Shown: positions 52,528 to 61,177 of the stretch, one piece after another
Position numbering within the stretch: the stretch's first letter is position 1
Layout: each line of letters starts with the position of its first letter
Assembly (NCBI GenBank): GCA_024222295.1
Contig: JAAEPF010000023.1
Location: forward strand, 62,001-126,000
From: Actinomycetes bacterium
GTDB taxonomy: Bacteria; Actinomycetota; Acidimicrobiia; Acidimicrobiales; Microtrichaceae
Direction of reading: 5' to 3'
Length of the DNA stretch: 64,000 bases
Position numbers and translations under genes: made by a program
The notes under the pieces: generated by a model
Seen by the model: only the letters and a program-made list of their open reading frames with translations
What the model was told of the DNA's origin: nothing
Databases searched by the model: none

Positions 52528-54231
52528 ATGGTCTCGCCGGTGCCCGCCGATTCACGCGCCGCGGACGGTCCGGTCCTCGACGAGGCCCAGACTGTCGCCG
52601 ACCTTGTGGTTGCACGGGCGGACGATGCCCACACGGCCATCGTGTCCGAGCACGGTTCGTGCACCTGGTCAGAGCTCGTTGAGGCGGCGGGCCGACGCGC
52701 CGCCCTGCTCACCTCGCTGAGGGTCGATGGCCCGTTCAACGTTGGAGTGCTCCTCGACAACTCGCCGGAGTACATCGAGCTCCTGTGTGGCGCGGCGCTC
52801 AGTGGGGCGACGCTCGTGTGCCTCAACTCCACCCGGCGCGGCGACGAGCTGGCGGCGGACATCAACCACACCGACTGCCAGCTGTTGGTGACCGATGGTG
52901 CGCACGCAGCGCTTCTCGATGGTCTGGACACGAGCCTGTCCAACGATCGCGTGCTGCTGTGTGACAGCACCGCCTACGCGGCCGCGCTCGACTCGGTGGC
53001 CCCGGCCGCCTCGTCGCCGGTGGCTCCCGATGACCTCTACCTGCTGATCTTCACGTCGGGCAGCTCGGGTGCACCCAAGGCCGTGCGGATGACCCACGGG
53101 CGTGCTGTACGAGCGGCCGACTCGCTGTTGTGTGGCCGCGACGATGTGCCCTACTGCGCGATGCCGTTGTTCCACGGCAACGCCCTCAATGCCTGCTTCT
53201 TTCCCGCCCTGGGTGTCGGCGCCACGATCGCGCTGCGCCGGAGGTTCTCCGCATCGGCATTCCTCGATGACGTCCGGCGCCACGGCTGCACCTACTTCAG
53301 CTCGATCGGCCGGGTACTCAACTACGTGCTCGCCACACCGGAGCGCCATGACGACGCCGACAACCCCCTCAAGCTCGTGCTGGCGCCAGAGGCGTCGGCG
53401 AGAGACATGGCTGACTTCGAGCGACGGTTCGGCTGCCCAGTCCTTGCCGGCTATGGATCGTCGGAGAACGCGGTCATCCTGTTGCCGGCACCCCGGTCGG
53501 CCGCCGGGGCCCTTGGCGTGGCACCGCAAGGGGAGGACATCGCGGTTGTGGACCCCGATACGGGCCAGGAGTGCCCCCCGGCGGAATTCGACTCCAACGG
53601 CAGACTGCTCAACGCGGAGCAGGCCACCGGCGAGCTGGTGGGGCGCAACGCGCTGGGCCGCTTCGAGGGCTACTGGAACAACCCGGACGCGAGCACTGAA
53701 CGAAGCCGCGACGGCTGGTACTGGTCAGGCGACCTCGCCTACCGCGATCGCGACGGTGTGTTCTGGTTCGCCGGTCGCACGTCTGATTGGATCCGCGTCG
53801 ACGGTGAGAACTTCCCGACCGCTCCTGTGGAGCGCATACTCGAGCAGTTCCACGGGGTGCGCACCGCAGTGGTTTACGGCGTGCCCGACGTGCGCAACGC
53901 CGAGGACCAGGTGATGGCGGCGCTGCAACTCCACGATCCGGCGCAGTTCGATCCCGGGGAGTTCCGCACGTTCCTGGCCGGGCGTGCCGATATGGGCACC
54001 AAGTGGGCTCCGGGCTTCGTGAGGGTTGCGGCTGACCTTCCGGTCACGGGAACCAACAAGGTCGACAAGCGCGCGATGCGATCGGCCGCGTGGTGCACCA
54101 GTGATCCCGTGTGGTGGCGCCCCGACCGTCGCGCCGAGACCTATGTAGAACTCGTCGATGCAGACGTGGAGGGCTTGTTGGAACAGCTGCGGTCGAATCG
54201 GCCCGGGGTGGAACTGCAGCCCGAGCCCTGA
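52528..54231 (+). CDS. acyl-CoA synthetase (AMP-binding family)
   Basis: A 567-residue adenylate-forming enzyme that activates a carboxylic acid as acyl-AMP and then acyl-CoA. The P-loop-like motif is LIFTSGSSGAPKAVRMTH, followed by AGYGSSENAV, GWYWSGDLAYRDRDGVFWFAGR and TNKVDKR with the catalytic Lys. The chain length or type of acid is not clear. ATG 52528 is the best start, as the frame is open far upstream but overlaps pyrE antisense. It diverges from pyrE. Confidence 0.9.
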   Translation: MVSPVPADSRAADGPVLDEAQTVADLVVARADDAHTAIVSEHGSCTWSELVEAAGRRAALLTSLRVDGPFNVGVLLDNSPEYIELLCGAALSGATLVCLNSTRRGDELAADINHTDCQLLVTDGAHAALLDGLDTSLSNDRVLLCDSTAYAAALDSVAPAASSPVAPDDLYLLIFTSGSSGAPKAVRMTHGRAVRAADSLLCGRDDVPYCAMPLFHGNALNACFFPALGVGATIALRRRFSASAFLDDVRRHGCTYFSSIGRVLNYVLATPERHDDADNPLKLVLAPEASARDMADFERRFGCPVLAGYGSSENAVILLPAPRSAAGALGVAPQGEDIAVVDPDTGQECPPAEFDSNGRLLNAEQATGELVGRNALGRFEGYWNNPDASTERSRDGWYWSGDLAYRDRDGVFWFAGRTSDWIRVDGENFPTAPVERILEQFHGVRTAVVYGVPDVRNAEDQVMAALQLHDPAQFDPGEFRTFLAGRADMGTKWAPGFVRVAADLPVTGTNKVDKRAMRSAAWCTSDPVWWRPDRRAETYVELVDADVEGLLEQLRSNRPGVELQPEP

Positions 54232-54259
54232 CCCCGGGGAAGCGCTCCGGCGCCTGCTG

Positions 54260-55072
54260 CTAGGTCTGCGGGGTGGTTGAGACCAGGTCCCAGGTGCCGT
54301 CCTCGGTGTAGGTGACGGTGCCGACTGGTGAGTCCGAGTCGATGTTGGACGAACGGATTCCCCGCAAGGGAAGCCCGTCAGAGGCGCGGAACCAGTACTC
54401 GTTGCGGTTGGTGCCGGACTGGGCACCCGAGATCTCGTGGTCCTGGGTGATGTGGATTGCCTCGAGCTCCTCGTCGCCGACCGTGAGGGTCACGCGACCG
54501 ACGTGCGTGTCGATTCCCGAGGTGATCGTCGTGCCCTCGACCGCGTCGTTGGTGCCTGCACAGCTTCTCTGTTCGGCGTGGCCGGCATCCTTGTCGAAGT
54601 CGAGGAACAGGATCGGCGGGTCACACACGAACGTGGACAGGTTCTCCACCTGCGCCGCGCCCAGGTCCCACTGCTGGTAGGTGTGCCCCCCGTGTTCCAT
54701 GATGCGATCACCGTCGCGACAGAGGTTCCAGTCCTGCCAGTGCGCCTCGTTGTAGTCGATCCGCACCGAGTAGCAGTCGGACTCGTCAGCAGCTGAGACG
54801 GTCATCGGCATTGTTGCGCCGTCGGCCTGCTCCACCGGCGGGAACGAGATTGCCTCGCGGCCTTCACCGGCCAACTCGTACACCCCCGGGGCGGGTGTCG
54901 CAGCGGCATCGGCGGTCGCGCCGGAGTCCTCGTCCTCGGAGCGGAAGTCCTCCAGGGCGTCGTCGACCGAGCGCGCCTCCGGTTCTTCGCGCATGGCGAA
55001 CAGCACGGCCACCACACCCACGGCCACGACGATCACGGCCCCGATCACGGCGAACGGCATCCACCAGCGCAT
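54260..55072 (-). CDS. membrane-anchored extracellular protein of unknown function
   Basis: A 270-residue protein with one N-terminal membrane helix (MPFAVIGAVIVVAVGVVAVLFAM), an acidic Asp/Glu/Ala-rich linker and an extracellular beta-rich domain with four Cys (DCYSV, NLCRD, VCDPP, RSCAG) that may form two disulfides. I do not recognise the family. I start it at ATG 55072; the frame is open to 55288 but that part overlaps the start of the next gene. It diverges from the beta-rich lipoprotein. Confidence 0.7.
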   Translation of the reverse strand: MRWWMPFAVIGAVIVVAVGVVAVLFAMREEPEARSVDDALEDFRSEDEDSGATADAAATPAPGVYELAGEGREAISFPPVEQADGATMPMTVSAADESDCYSVRIDYNEAHWQDWNLCRDGDRIMEHGGHTYQQWDLGAAQVENLSTFVCDPPILFLDFDKDAGHAEQRSCAGTNDAVEGTTITSGIDTHVGRVTLTVGDEELEAIHITQDHEISGAQSGTNRNEYWFRASDGLPLRGIRSSNIDSDSPVGTVTYTEDGTWDLVSTTPQT

Positions 55073-55279
55073 GACACCAAGGTAGCGACGCAGGGGCGGC
55101 GGGCCGGAGTCGACCCGCTCCGAGACCGGGACCAGCCCGGCTGTACGGCCGGATCGGCCACAGGAAGTAGGTGCGGTGCCTCGAGGCTGGATCGCGGTCG
55201 GAAACTGAAGCTGGTTCACAACGGGCAAGAACTGATACGGTCCCGAAGGGCAGTTCGGCGACCATCCCCGGGGGGATCG

Positions 55280-57301
55280 ATGAAGCACCGATCGGTTAGG
55301 CGATCAGTTGGCGCGCGACTGGCGGCCGTAGCGGCCGTGCTGGCGGTTGTGGGCGCTTCCTGCACGACCACGCCCGGAGGCGGCGGCACACCGCCGTCCG
55401 CCCAGCAGTTCTGCGAGTTCTTCGAAGAGGTTTCGGTCGACCCACCCGAGCCCGATGAGACGGTGCTGGTCAAGGACGATGTCGTCGCGATGGCCGAGGA
55501 CACCAATGTCACCGGCAACGACTGCGACGACTCCAATGCCGAGGTCGAGCTCGACGGCGCGCTGCTGGCAGAAGGCGAAGAGGTGCCCTCCGAGCTCGGA
55601 GAGCCTGGAGCCGAGCCCATCGCTGCGATAACCGGCGACGAGATCTCCGCCGGTGAGCCGGTGCTGGACAACGTGAGCGTCCACGCGCTCTCGGCCTCCA
55701 TCAGCCAGGCGGGAATCGTCCTCACGGGCAACGTGCGCGTGACGATCTCCGGGGTCACCTCGACCATCGGGTTCCAGGGCACGTTCCTGAACCTCGACAA
55801 CTGGTCGGTCAGCCTTTCCTCCAGCGCCCTCACCATCCCGGGTATCACCACCGGCCCGGTGGTGTTCTCCGGCACGCTTGCCTACAGCTACGGGGTTCCT
55901 TCGCTGAACCTCTCGGCGAACGCCTCTGAAGTGCAGATCGGCGACATCAAGGTCACCGGGGCGTCCATCAACCTTTCTGCTTCGCAGGCCACAGGGGTCG
56001 AGGCCTCGGTCGCGGGCAGCCTGAAGGTGGGTCCGAGCACGGCCACCGGCACCGTGCACGTCGAGTTCGACCGTGCCGGTGCCCTCGTGTCAGCCAACGC
56101 GGACATCTCGGCACACCTCGTCGGCTACCAGGCCGGCGGCGACATGATCGACCTGCAGGGAACCGTGAAGCTCGAGGGCAACGCGGACGAGACCACAGTG
56201 TCGTTCAGTGGTAGCGGGATCGTGGGCGACCTCCAGGTCAACGCCGCCAACGGCTCGCTCACGCTTGCCACCAACAAGGCCACCTTCGTCGGCAATCTCG
56301 ACGTGCAACAGGGCGGCAGCTGGGTGCGCTTCAACGGCTCGATCGTGTGGGACGGGATCACCGCCTACACGCCATTCCTCACCCTCGAGGGCGGCGGCGA
56401 GTACTCCGGCACGCTGGCCGACGGCCAGGCCGTACGCGCGGCCGGCACCATCGAGACAACGGTGATCGGCAACCAGCTCCGCACCGTGCTCACCGGCGAA
56501 TTCGAGGTGGGCACGCTTGCCGCCAGCGGCGAGGCGATCATCGAGGTCAACGGTGCGAGCACCGCCCTCTACATCGACGCCGACCTGGTCGGGGCAGGGT
56601 TCGACGCCGGGCTCGACGGCGCCGTGGTGATCACCGACGGGCTCGCCGAACAGGTCCAGCTCACCGCCGCGGTGAACGGCGAAGTGGTACTGGGCGACAC
56701 CACACTCACGGGAGCGACGCTCGCAATCGAGAGTTCCTACGGCAGTCCGCTCGACATCAGCTTCTCGGGTGGTATCGAGGTCGGCAACGAGACCAACCTC
56801 ACCGGCAGTGTGGATGCGAGCTTCGGTCCGACCGGAACACTGCTGAGCCTCGTCGGCCAGGTGGACGGGACCCTCACGCTCGATTCATGGGGACTGCTCA
56901 ACTTCTCGGGTTCGATCGTCGCGAGCCCCGAACAGGTGACCATCACCGGCTCGGGCGGCGTCTCCACGATCAACTTCCCGTTGGGGATCAACTTCAGCGG
57001 CTCGCTCACTTCGTCGCTGACCACGCCGAGTTGGTCGCTCAACGGTTCGGCACAGTTCCGCATCGGTTCTCTGGACATTGCAAACGCCAGGGTGAAGCTC
57101 ACCCAGGGCGCAGGGGCCAGGGTCACCCGCGGCGGTTTCTACTTCTCGATCCTGTTCATCCCGACCTACTTTGAAGCCGACTTCCACCTCTTGCCGGGTG
57201 GCGGTTGCTCGAAGGTGGACATCACCGGCGGTTCACTGCTCGCGAGGCCTCTGCTGGCCCTTGCACTGCCCAGCGTGGTGGGCTGCCCGGTCAACATCTG
57301 A
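55280..57301 (+). CDS. large beta-rich secreted (lipo)protein with internal repeats
   Basis: A 673-residue exported protein. A basic start and a hydrophobic segment end in VVGASC (Cys28), a weak lipoprotein signal, followed by TTTPGGGG. After an acidic stretch with three Cys (45-82) comes a long region of alternating beta strands rich in Gly, Ser, Thr and Val (about 130-600). Two copies of a 60-residue repeat are evident: GDIKVTGASI... (221-280) and GDTTLTGATL... (472-531). The C-terminal part holds FYFSILFIPTYFEADFHLLPGG and the last two Cys. No known family; a cell-surface repeat structure is likely. Confidence 0.78.
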   Translation: MKHRSVRRSVGARLAAVAAVLAVVGASCTTTPGGGGTPPSAQQFCEFFEEVSVDPPEPDETVLVKDDVVAMAEDTNVTGNDCDDSNAEVELDGALLAEGEEVPSELGEPGAEPIAAITGDEISAGEPVLDNVSVHALSASISQAGIVLTGNVRVTISGVTSTIGFQGTFLNLDNWSVSLSSSALTIPGITTGPVVFSGTLAYSYGVPSLNLSANASEVQIGDIKVTGASINLSASQATGVEASVAGSLKVGPSTATGTVHVEFDRAGALVSANADISAHLVGYQAGGDMIDLQGTVKLEGNADETTVSFSGSGIVGDLQVNAANGSLTLATNKATFVGNLDVQQGGSWVRFNGSIVWDGITAYTPFLTLEGGGEYSGTLADGQAVRAAGTIETTVIGNQLRTVLTGEFEVGTLAASGEAIIEVNGASTALYIDADLVGAGFDAGLDGAVVITDGLAEQVQLTAAVNGEVVLGDTTLTGATLAIESSYGSPLDISFSGGIEVGNETNLTGSVDASFGPTGTLLSLVGQVDGTLTLDSWGLLNFSGSIVASPEQVTITGSGGVSTINFPLGINFSGSLTSSLTTPSWSLNGSAQFRIGSLDIANARVKLTQGAGARVTRGGFYFSILFIPTYFEADFHLLPGGGCSKVDITGGSLLARPLLALALPSVVGCPVNI

Positions 57302-57366
57302 GCGGTACGGACTGACCCGGTGGGTCCGGCAGGCGGACCCGGACACCGAAAATCGAATGACGTTCA

Positions 57367-57396
57367 TTGACACGTAATCAAGTGATTTGGTAGCAA
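57367..57396 (+). promoter_or_regulatory. candidate promoter of the PKD surface protein gene
   Basis: TTGACA (57367-57372), 18 bp, TAGCAA (57391-57396) in a locally AT-rich stretch, about 40 bp before the start. The gap 57302-57445 holds nothing else. Confidence 0.4.
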
Positions 57397-57445
57397 TTGT
57401 GAAGTGTCAGCTGGCTGCTGACGGCGATTCCTTTTTGGGGGGAAC

Positions 57446-59440
57446 ATGAAAGCACGGCGCGTTCTGGTGTCCGTGGTGGGGGCTGTGGCGCTTGTCGCTC
57501 TTGCCTGCACCACGCCGGGAAGTGGGGGAGGCCCCACCACTACGACGGTCCCGACCGGGCCACCCGATGCCGTGGCCGGTGCGTCTCCCACCGTTGGCAA
57601 CGCGCCGCTCAACGTGAGCTTCGACTCGAGTGGGTCCAATCCCGGCACTGGCACCGGCCTCACCTACGAGTGGGACTTCGGGGATGGAAGCCCGGTGTCC
57701 AGCGCCGCCAACCCGTCACACGTGTATGACACGCCGGGTAGCTACGACGCTGTGCTGCTGATGACCAACTCGTTGGGCGGATCGTTCTCGGCACCCGTGA
57801 CGATCACCGTCAACGTCGACCCCGACCCCAAGTTCTATGCGCGCACCGACGGCAGCAGCGGCGCCGCGTGCGGGCCACTCGCGGATCCGTGCTCGACCAT
57901 CTCCGAGGCCCAGAGCAACGCGGTCGCCAACGGCATCTCCAAGGTCCGCGTTGCGGGCGGCTCCTACACCGACCCGATCTCGCTCGCTTCGGGCATCGAC
58001 ATCACCGGCGGCTGGGAACAGGACTTCAGCGACTTCGGTCCCTCCGAGGTCACAACGATCTTCGGCACCGGCACCGCGACTCCGGTGACGATCGACGGTG
58101 TCAGCAACTCCAGCATCAGCGGTGTCAGCGTCCAGGGTGTCGCGCGGACCTCCGGCAACGCAGTCGGTATCGAGGTGACCGGTGGTGCGACCGGCATCAA
58201 GATCGGTGACATCAACAGCCCCGACACGCTTGTGGCCGGTGGCACAGGTCCCAACGCCACCGGCGTGCTCGTGTCGGGCGGCTCGCTGGTCAGCGTCGAG
58301 AATGCCGACATCAACAGCGGCACCACAACCGGGGCCGGGTCGAGCGCCTATGGCCTGCGGGCACTGGGGCTCTCGGTCGTCAACGTGACCCTCTCCGAGG
58401 TGACCGGCCAACCGGGCATCGACGGTGTCGACGCCCCAGGCGGTACCCCGGCGCAGGCAACCTCCGGCAATGGCGGCGGCGGTGGCAGCGATGCCAGCGG
58501 CCCCAGCAGCCCCGGCAACGGTGGTGGCGGCGGTGGCGGCACCACGTACGGCGGCGGCGGTGGCGGTCGCGGCGGCCAGTACAGCGGTAGTGGCAACAGC
58601 GGCAGCGGCGGCTCCGGTCCTGGTGCCGGCAGTGGCGGCGGCGGTGGCTGCGGCTCGCTGTTCGGCTGCGGTGGTGAGGCCGGTGGCGGCAGTGAGGGCA
58701 CCGCGGGCGCTGCAGGAACGGCTGGGGCTGCGGGTTCCAATACGCCGACTGCGGGCGATCTCTGGAGCTCCACCAACGGCACAGCCGGCACAGCTGGTAG
58801 CGCGGGCAGCGGCGGCGGCGGCGGTGGTGGCGGCAAGTCCGCCAGTGCTTCCGGCGGTGGCGGTGGCGGTGGCGGCGCCGGTGGCAACGGTGGAGCAGCC
58901 GGGTCTGTGGCCGGCACCTCCGGCGGCGGCTCGTTCGGTATCTACGCCAATGACGCCAGCGTCAACGTCTCGTCCTCGACCGCCACGTCCTCTGCCGGCG
59001 GAGTCGGCGGCGACGGGGCGGCGGCCGGTCGCGGTGGCAACGGTGGCAACGGTGGCGACGGCGGCAACAAGTCCTGCTGTGAGGCCGGCGGTGGCGGCGG
59101 TGGCGGTGGCGGCGGTGCCGGTGGCGGCGGTGGCGGTGCCGGTGGCGGTGCCGGTGGTCCGTCGATCGGGATCTACCACATCGGTGTCGGCACCCTGACG
59201 CTCACCGCAAGTGCCCAGTTCCGCCCTGTGTTCCCCTCCTCGGGTGGAACCGGTGGCGCATTTGCAGCGCCGGCGACCGGCGGCGTCGGCGGCATACGCG
59301 GCAACTGTGCCCTGATCGGTGGCTGCGGCGGTGGTGCCGACGGCGGCACGTCCGGACCGGGCAACACCGGCCCGGCCGGCGGCCAGGGGCCCAACGGCCA
59401 GCTGTTCAGGGTCTGGGACAACGGCACCACGACCAGCTGA
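57446..59440 (+). CDS. secreted PKD / beta-helix / Gly-rich surface protein
   Basis: A 664-residue exported protein. The signal ends in VALAC (Cys21), followed by TTPGSGGGPTTTT, like the previous gene product. Residues 37-128 form a PKD domain with YEWDFGDGSP and HVYDTPGSYDAVLL. A right-handed beta-helix-like region with GVSVQG, GIEVTG and GVLVSG repeats follows (about 150-330). Residues 335-580 are extremely Gly-rich (GGGGG, GNGG runs), similar in composition to mycobacterial PE_PGRS tails but unrelated in domain order. GGGGGG precedes ATG 57446. Probably a cell-surface or matrix protein. Confidence 0.85.
   Translation: MKARRVLVSVVGAVALVALACTTPGSGGGPTTTTVPTGPPDAVAGASPTVGNAPLNVSFDSSGSNPGTGTGLTYEWDFGDGSPVSSAANPSHVYDTPGSYDAVLLMTNSLGGSFSAPVTITVNVDPDPKFYARTDGSSGAACGPLADPCSTISEAQSNAVANGISKVRVAGGSYTDPISLASGIDITGGWEQDFSDFGPSEVTTIFGTGTATPVTIDGVSNSSISGVSVQGVARTSGNAVGIEVTGGATGIKIGDINSPDTLVAGGTGPNATGVLVSGGSLVSVENADINSGTTTGAGSSAYGLRALGLSVVNVTLSEVTGQPGIDGVDAPGGTPAQATSGNGGGGGSDASGPSSPGNGGGGGGGTTYGGGGGGRGGQYSGSGNSGSGGSGPGAGSGGGGGCGSLFGCGGEAGGGSEGTAGAAGTAGAAGSNTPTAGDLWSSTNGTAGTAGSAGSGGGGGGGGKSASASGGGGGGGGAGGNGGAAGSVAGTSGGGSFGIYANDASVNVSSSTATSSAGGVGGDGAAAGRGGNGGNGGDGGNKSCCEAGGGGGGGGGGAGGGGGGAGGGAGGPSIGIYHIGVGTLTLTASAQFRPVFPSSGGTGGAFAAPATGGVGGIRGNCALIGGCGGGADGGTSGPGNTGPAGGQGPNGQLFRVWDNGTTTS
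58465..59160 (+). repeat. low-complexity GGC/GGT-rich coding repeat
   Basis: About 700 bp of imperfect GGCGGC/GGTGGC triplets coding for polyglycine with Ala and Ser. It is in frame throughout the PKD gene. Such tracts slip easily, so copy number may vary or be misassembled. Confidence 0.9.
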
Positions 59441-59468
59441 TCCAGCGCCTGCGGCAGCGGGCTCTCAA

Positions 59469-59511
59469 CGACGACAGACGGGGCCGCCTGTGTGGGGTGG
59501 TCCCGTCGTCG
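59469..59511 (+). terminator. terminator of the PKD surface protein gene
   Basis: CGACGAC (59469-59475) pairs with GTCGTCG (59505-59511), and GGGGCC/GGTCCC pair inside. It lies 28 bp after the stop codon. The rest of the 273-bp interval to the response regulator shows no gene. Confidence 0.55.
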
Positions 59512-59713
59512 TGTCCGAGCCCCGCCGCACCATGGCCCGGTTGATCCCCGAGCGGTTTCGGTGGTGCTCAATCATGTCTGGCGCTATCGGGCACCAACAG
59601 AGCCAGTCAGGATCCAGGCACCAGCCTCCCAACTCGGGATCCTGTGCTGGAGTCGGGCGACCGTTTTCGCCTGAGGCATGTGCTTGCGTGTGGACGGTCT
59701 CGGGGAGCGCGAT

Positions 59714-60619
59714 CTAGGTGTCGCTGATCTCGCCCGAAGCCTGGCCGTTTTTGCAGCTCTTGTCGCGGTACATGTCGCGATCCGCAGCGTCCAACAGGCC
59801 TTCCGGGGTCTGGGCGTCTGTGGGGAAGCGCGCACGGCCCAGCGAGACGCTCGGGTAGATCACACCGGCGTCAGTCGTTATGGGTGACTCGAGGTTGCTG
59901 GTGAGTCTCCGGTAGATGGCCTCAAGGTCCCATTCGTCTTCGGCCTCTTCGGCCAGTACCACGAACTCGTCGCCGCCAATCCGGCCGGCCTCATCGGTGG
60001 AGCGCATGGACTCACTCAGTCGTTCACCGATTTGGCAGAGCACGGCGTCGCCGATTGCGTGGCCGTACTCGTCGTTGATGGACTTGAAGCGGTCAACATC
60101 GATGTAGATCACCGTTACTTTCCGGTTGTAGCGCTTTGACCGCTCCACCATCTTGTTGAGGCTCTCGAACAGCGAGCGACGGTTGGGCAGTCCAGTCAGT
60201 GAATCGGTGGCTGCTGCCTGCACGAGTTTCTGGTTCAGATCAAACCGCTCGATCGAGTGACGAATGGTCCTCCGCAAGGCCTTGACCGACACCTCGTCCT
60301 TGCTCAGATAGTCCTGGGCGCCCAGTGAGAGGCAGGTCGAGTCCAGCTCCGCGTCGTCGGAACCAGTCAGAACCACCGTAGGAATGGAACCAACTTGCTC
60401 CAGCCATGTGCGCAGGGTGTCGAGACCGGCACTGTCATCGAGATTCAGGTCGAGAAGGCAGATGTCGAATGCGGAGTCCGAGGCGGAGTCCACAGCCTCT
60501 GTCAAGGAACTGCACTCAGTGGCGATCATATTGGGAATAGCGTTGTTCAACGCTCGCATCAGAAGTCGGCGGTCAACAGTGGAGTCCTCGACGACCAGCA
60601 CCCGGCGCTCGATGCTCAC
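59714..60619 (-). CDS. response regulator diguanylate cyclase (REC-GGDEF)
   Basis: A PleD-like protein that makes c-di-GMP when phosphorylated. The receiver domain (VLVVEDSTVDRRLL, phospho-acceptor in LLDLNL, TGSD, LSKDE, residues 6-125) precedes the GGDEF domain: DSLTGLPNRRSL, VIYIDVDRFKSINDEYGHAIGD and RIGGDEFVVLAEEA. The inhibitory I-site RSTD stands five residues before GGDEF, so product inhibition is expected. The start is GTG 60619 (301 residues), overlapping the stop of the upstream receiver gene (GTGA). The two are coupled. Confidence 0.92.
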   Translation of the reverse strand: MSIERRVLVVEDSTVDRRLLMRALNNAIPNMIATECSSLTEAVDSASDSAFDICLLDLNLDDSAGLDTLRTWLEQVGSIPTVVLTGSDDAELDSTCLSLGAQDYLSKDEVSVKALRRTIRHSIERFDLNQKLVQAAATDSLTGLPNRRSLFESLNKMVERSKRYNRKVTVIYIDVDRFKSINDEYGHAIGDAVLCQIGERLSESMRSTDEAGRIGGDEFVVLAEEAEDEWDLEAIYRRLTSNLESPITTDAGVIYPSVSLGRARFPTDAQTPEGLLDAADRDMYRDKSCKNGQASGEISDT

Positions 60620-61071
60620 GTTCGCACGCCCAACGGTGTGGGTGCCTCCGCGAACCTTGCCCAGATGACGCAGATTGCGTCGATCAAGCAGGTCCAGTCC
60701 TGCAGATGGTGTGGCTTGCCGACGTGTGCAACTGCACCGAGATCGTACGAGCGCCGAACGTCCTCGGTGGTGGAAGAAGTGCTCAGAACGAGCATTGGGA
60801 GGTGCTCGCGCAAGTGACCCGCAGAAGCTGCCTCGAGCAGATGATGCCCGCTGAGCCCGGGGAGATGAAGGTCGACGATTGCCAGTGAGGGCCACGGGTC
60901 GGTGGGCTCGAGCGATGACAGATACTCCAGGGCTGCCTCAACGCTGCTTTCGACATGGAGTTCCGGAATCCAGCTGGCTTGCCCCAGGGCTCTGCACAGG
61001 ACTCGCACGTCGGTAGGGTCGTCCTCGATCAAGAGAAAGACGGGAGTGCCAACGCGAGCAGGGATGACCAC
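60616..61071 (-). CDS. Rcp1-like single-domain response regulator
   Basis: A 151-residue CheY-like receiver with IEDDPTDVRVLCRAL (acid pocket), VDLHLPGLSG (phospho-Asp), STSSTTEDV and the conserved Lys in VGKPHH. The long loop after strand 2 is that of Rcp1-type regulators, which partner CHASE- or phytochrome-type kinases with the SHDLQAPLR H-box; one such kinase starts 107 bp away in the other direction. Start GTG 61071. It is coupled to the GGDEF gene. Confidence 0.9.
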   Translation of the reverse strand: MVIPARVGTPVFLLIEDDPTDVRVLCRALGQASWIPELHVESSVEAALEYLSSLEPTDPWPSLAIVDLHLPGLSGHHLLEAASAGHLREHLPMLVLSTSSTTEDVRRSYDLGAVAHVGKPHHLQDWTCLIDAICVIWARFAEAPTPLGVRT

Positions 61072-61177
61072 GCCTCAAGGCTACCGAGCCTCCGTCGCAA
61101 TCGCGCCTCCGACTTGGCTGCACACTCGAAGTGCAAGGCGGGTCCGGAGGGTTCAGCTGAGACACGCTGTAGCCTTG

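Noticed and set aside
58465-59160. Repetitive block considered as a CRISPR array
   Set aside because: There are no regular repeats with unique spacers; it is an in-frame polyglycine code and no cas gene is present.
57716-59179. Ala/Thr-rich open frame opposite the PKD protein
   Set aside because: It arises from the GGC repeat read as GCC; the plus strand has a signal peptide and a PKD domain.
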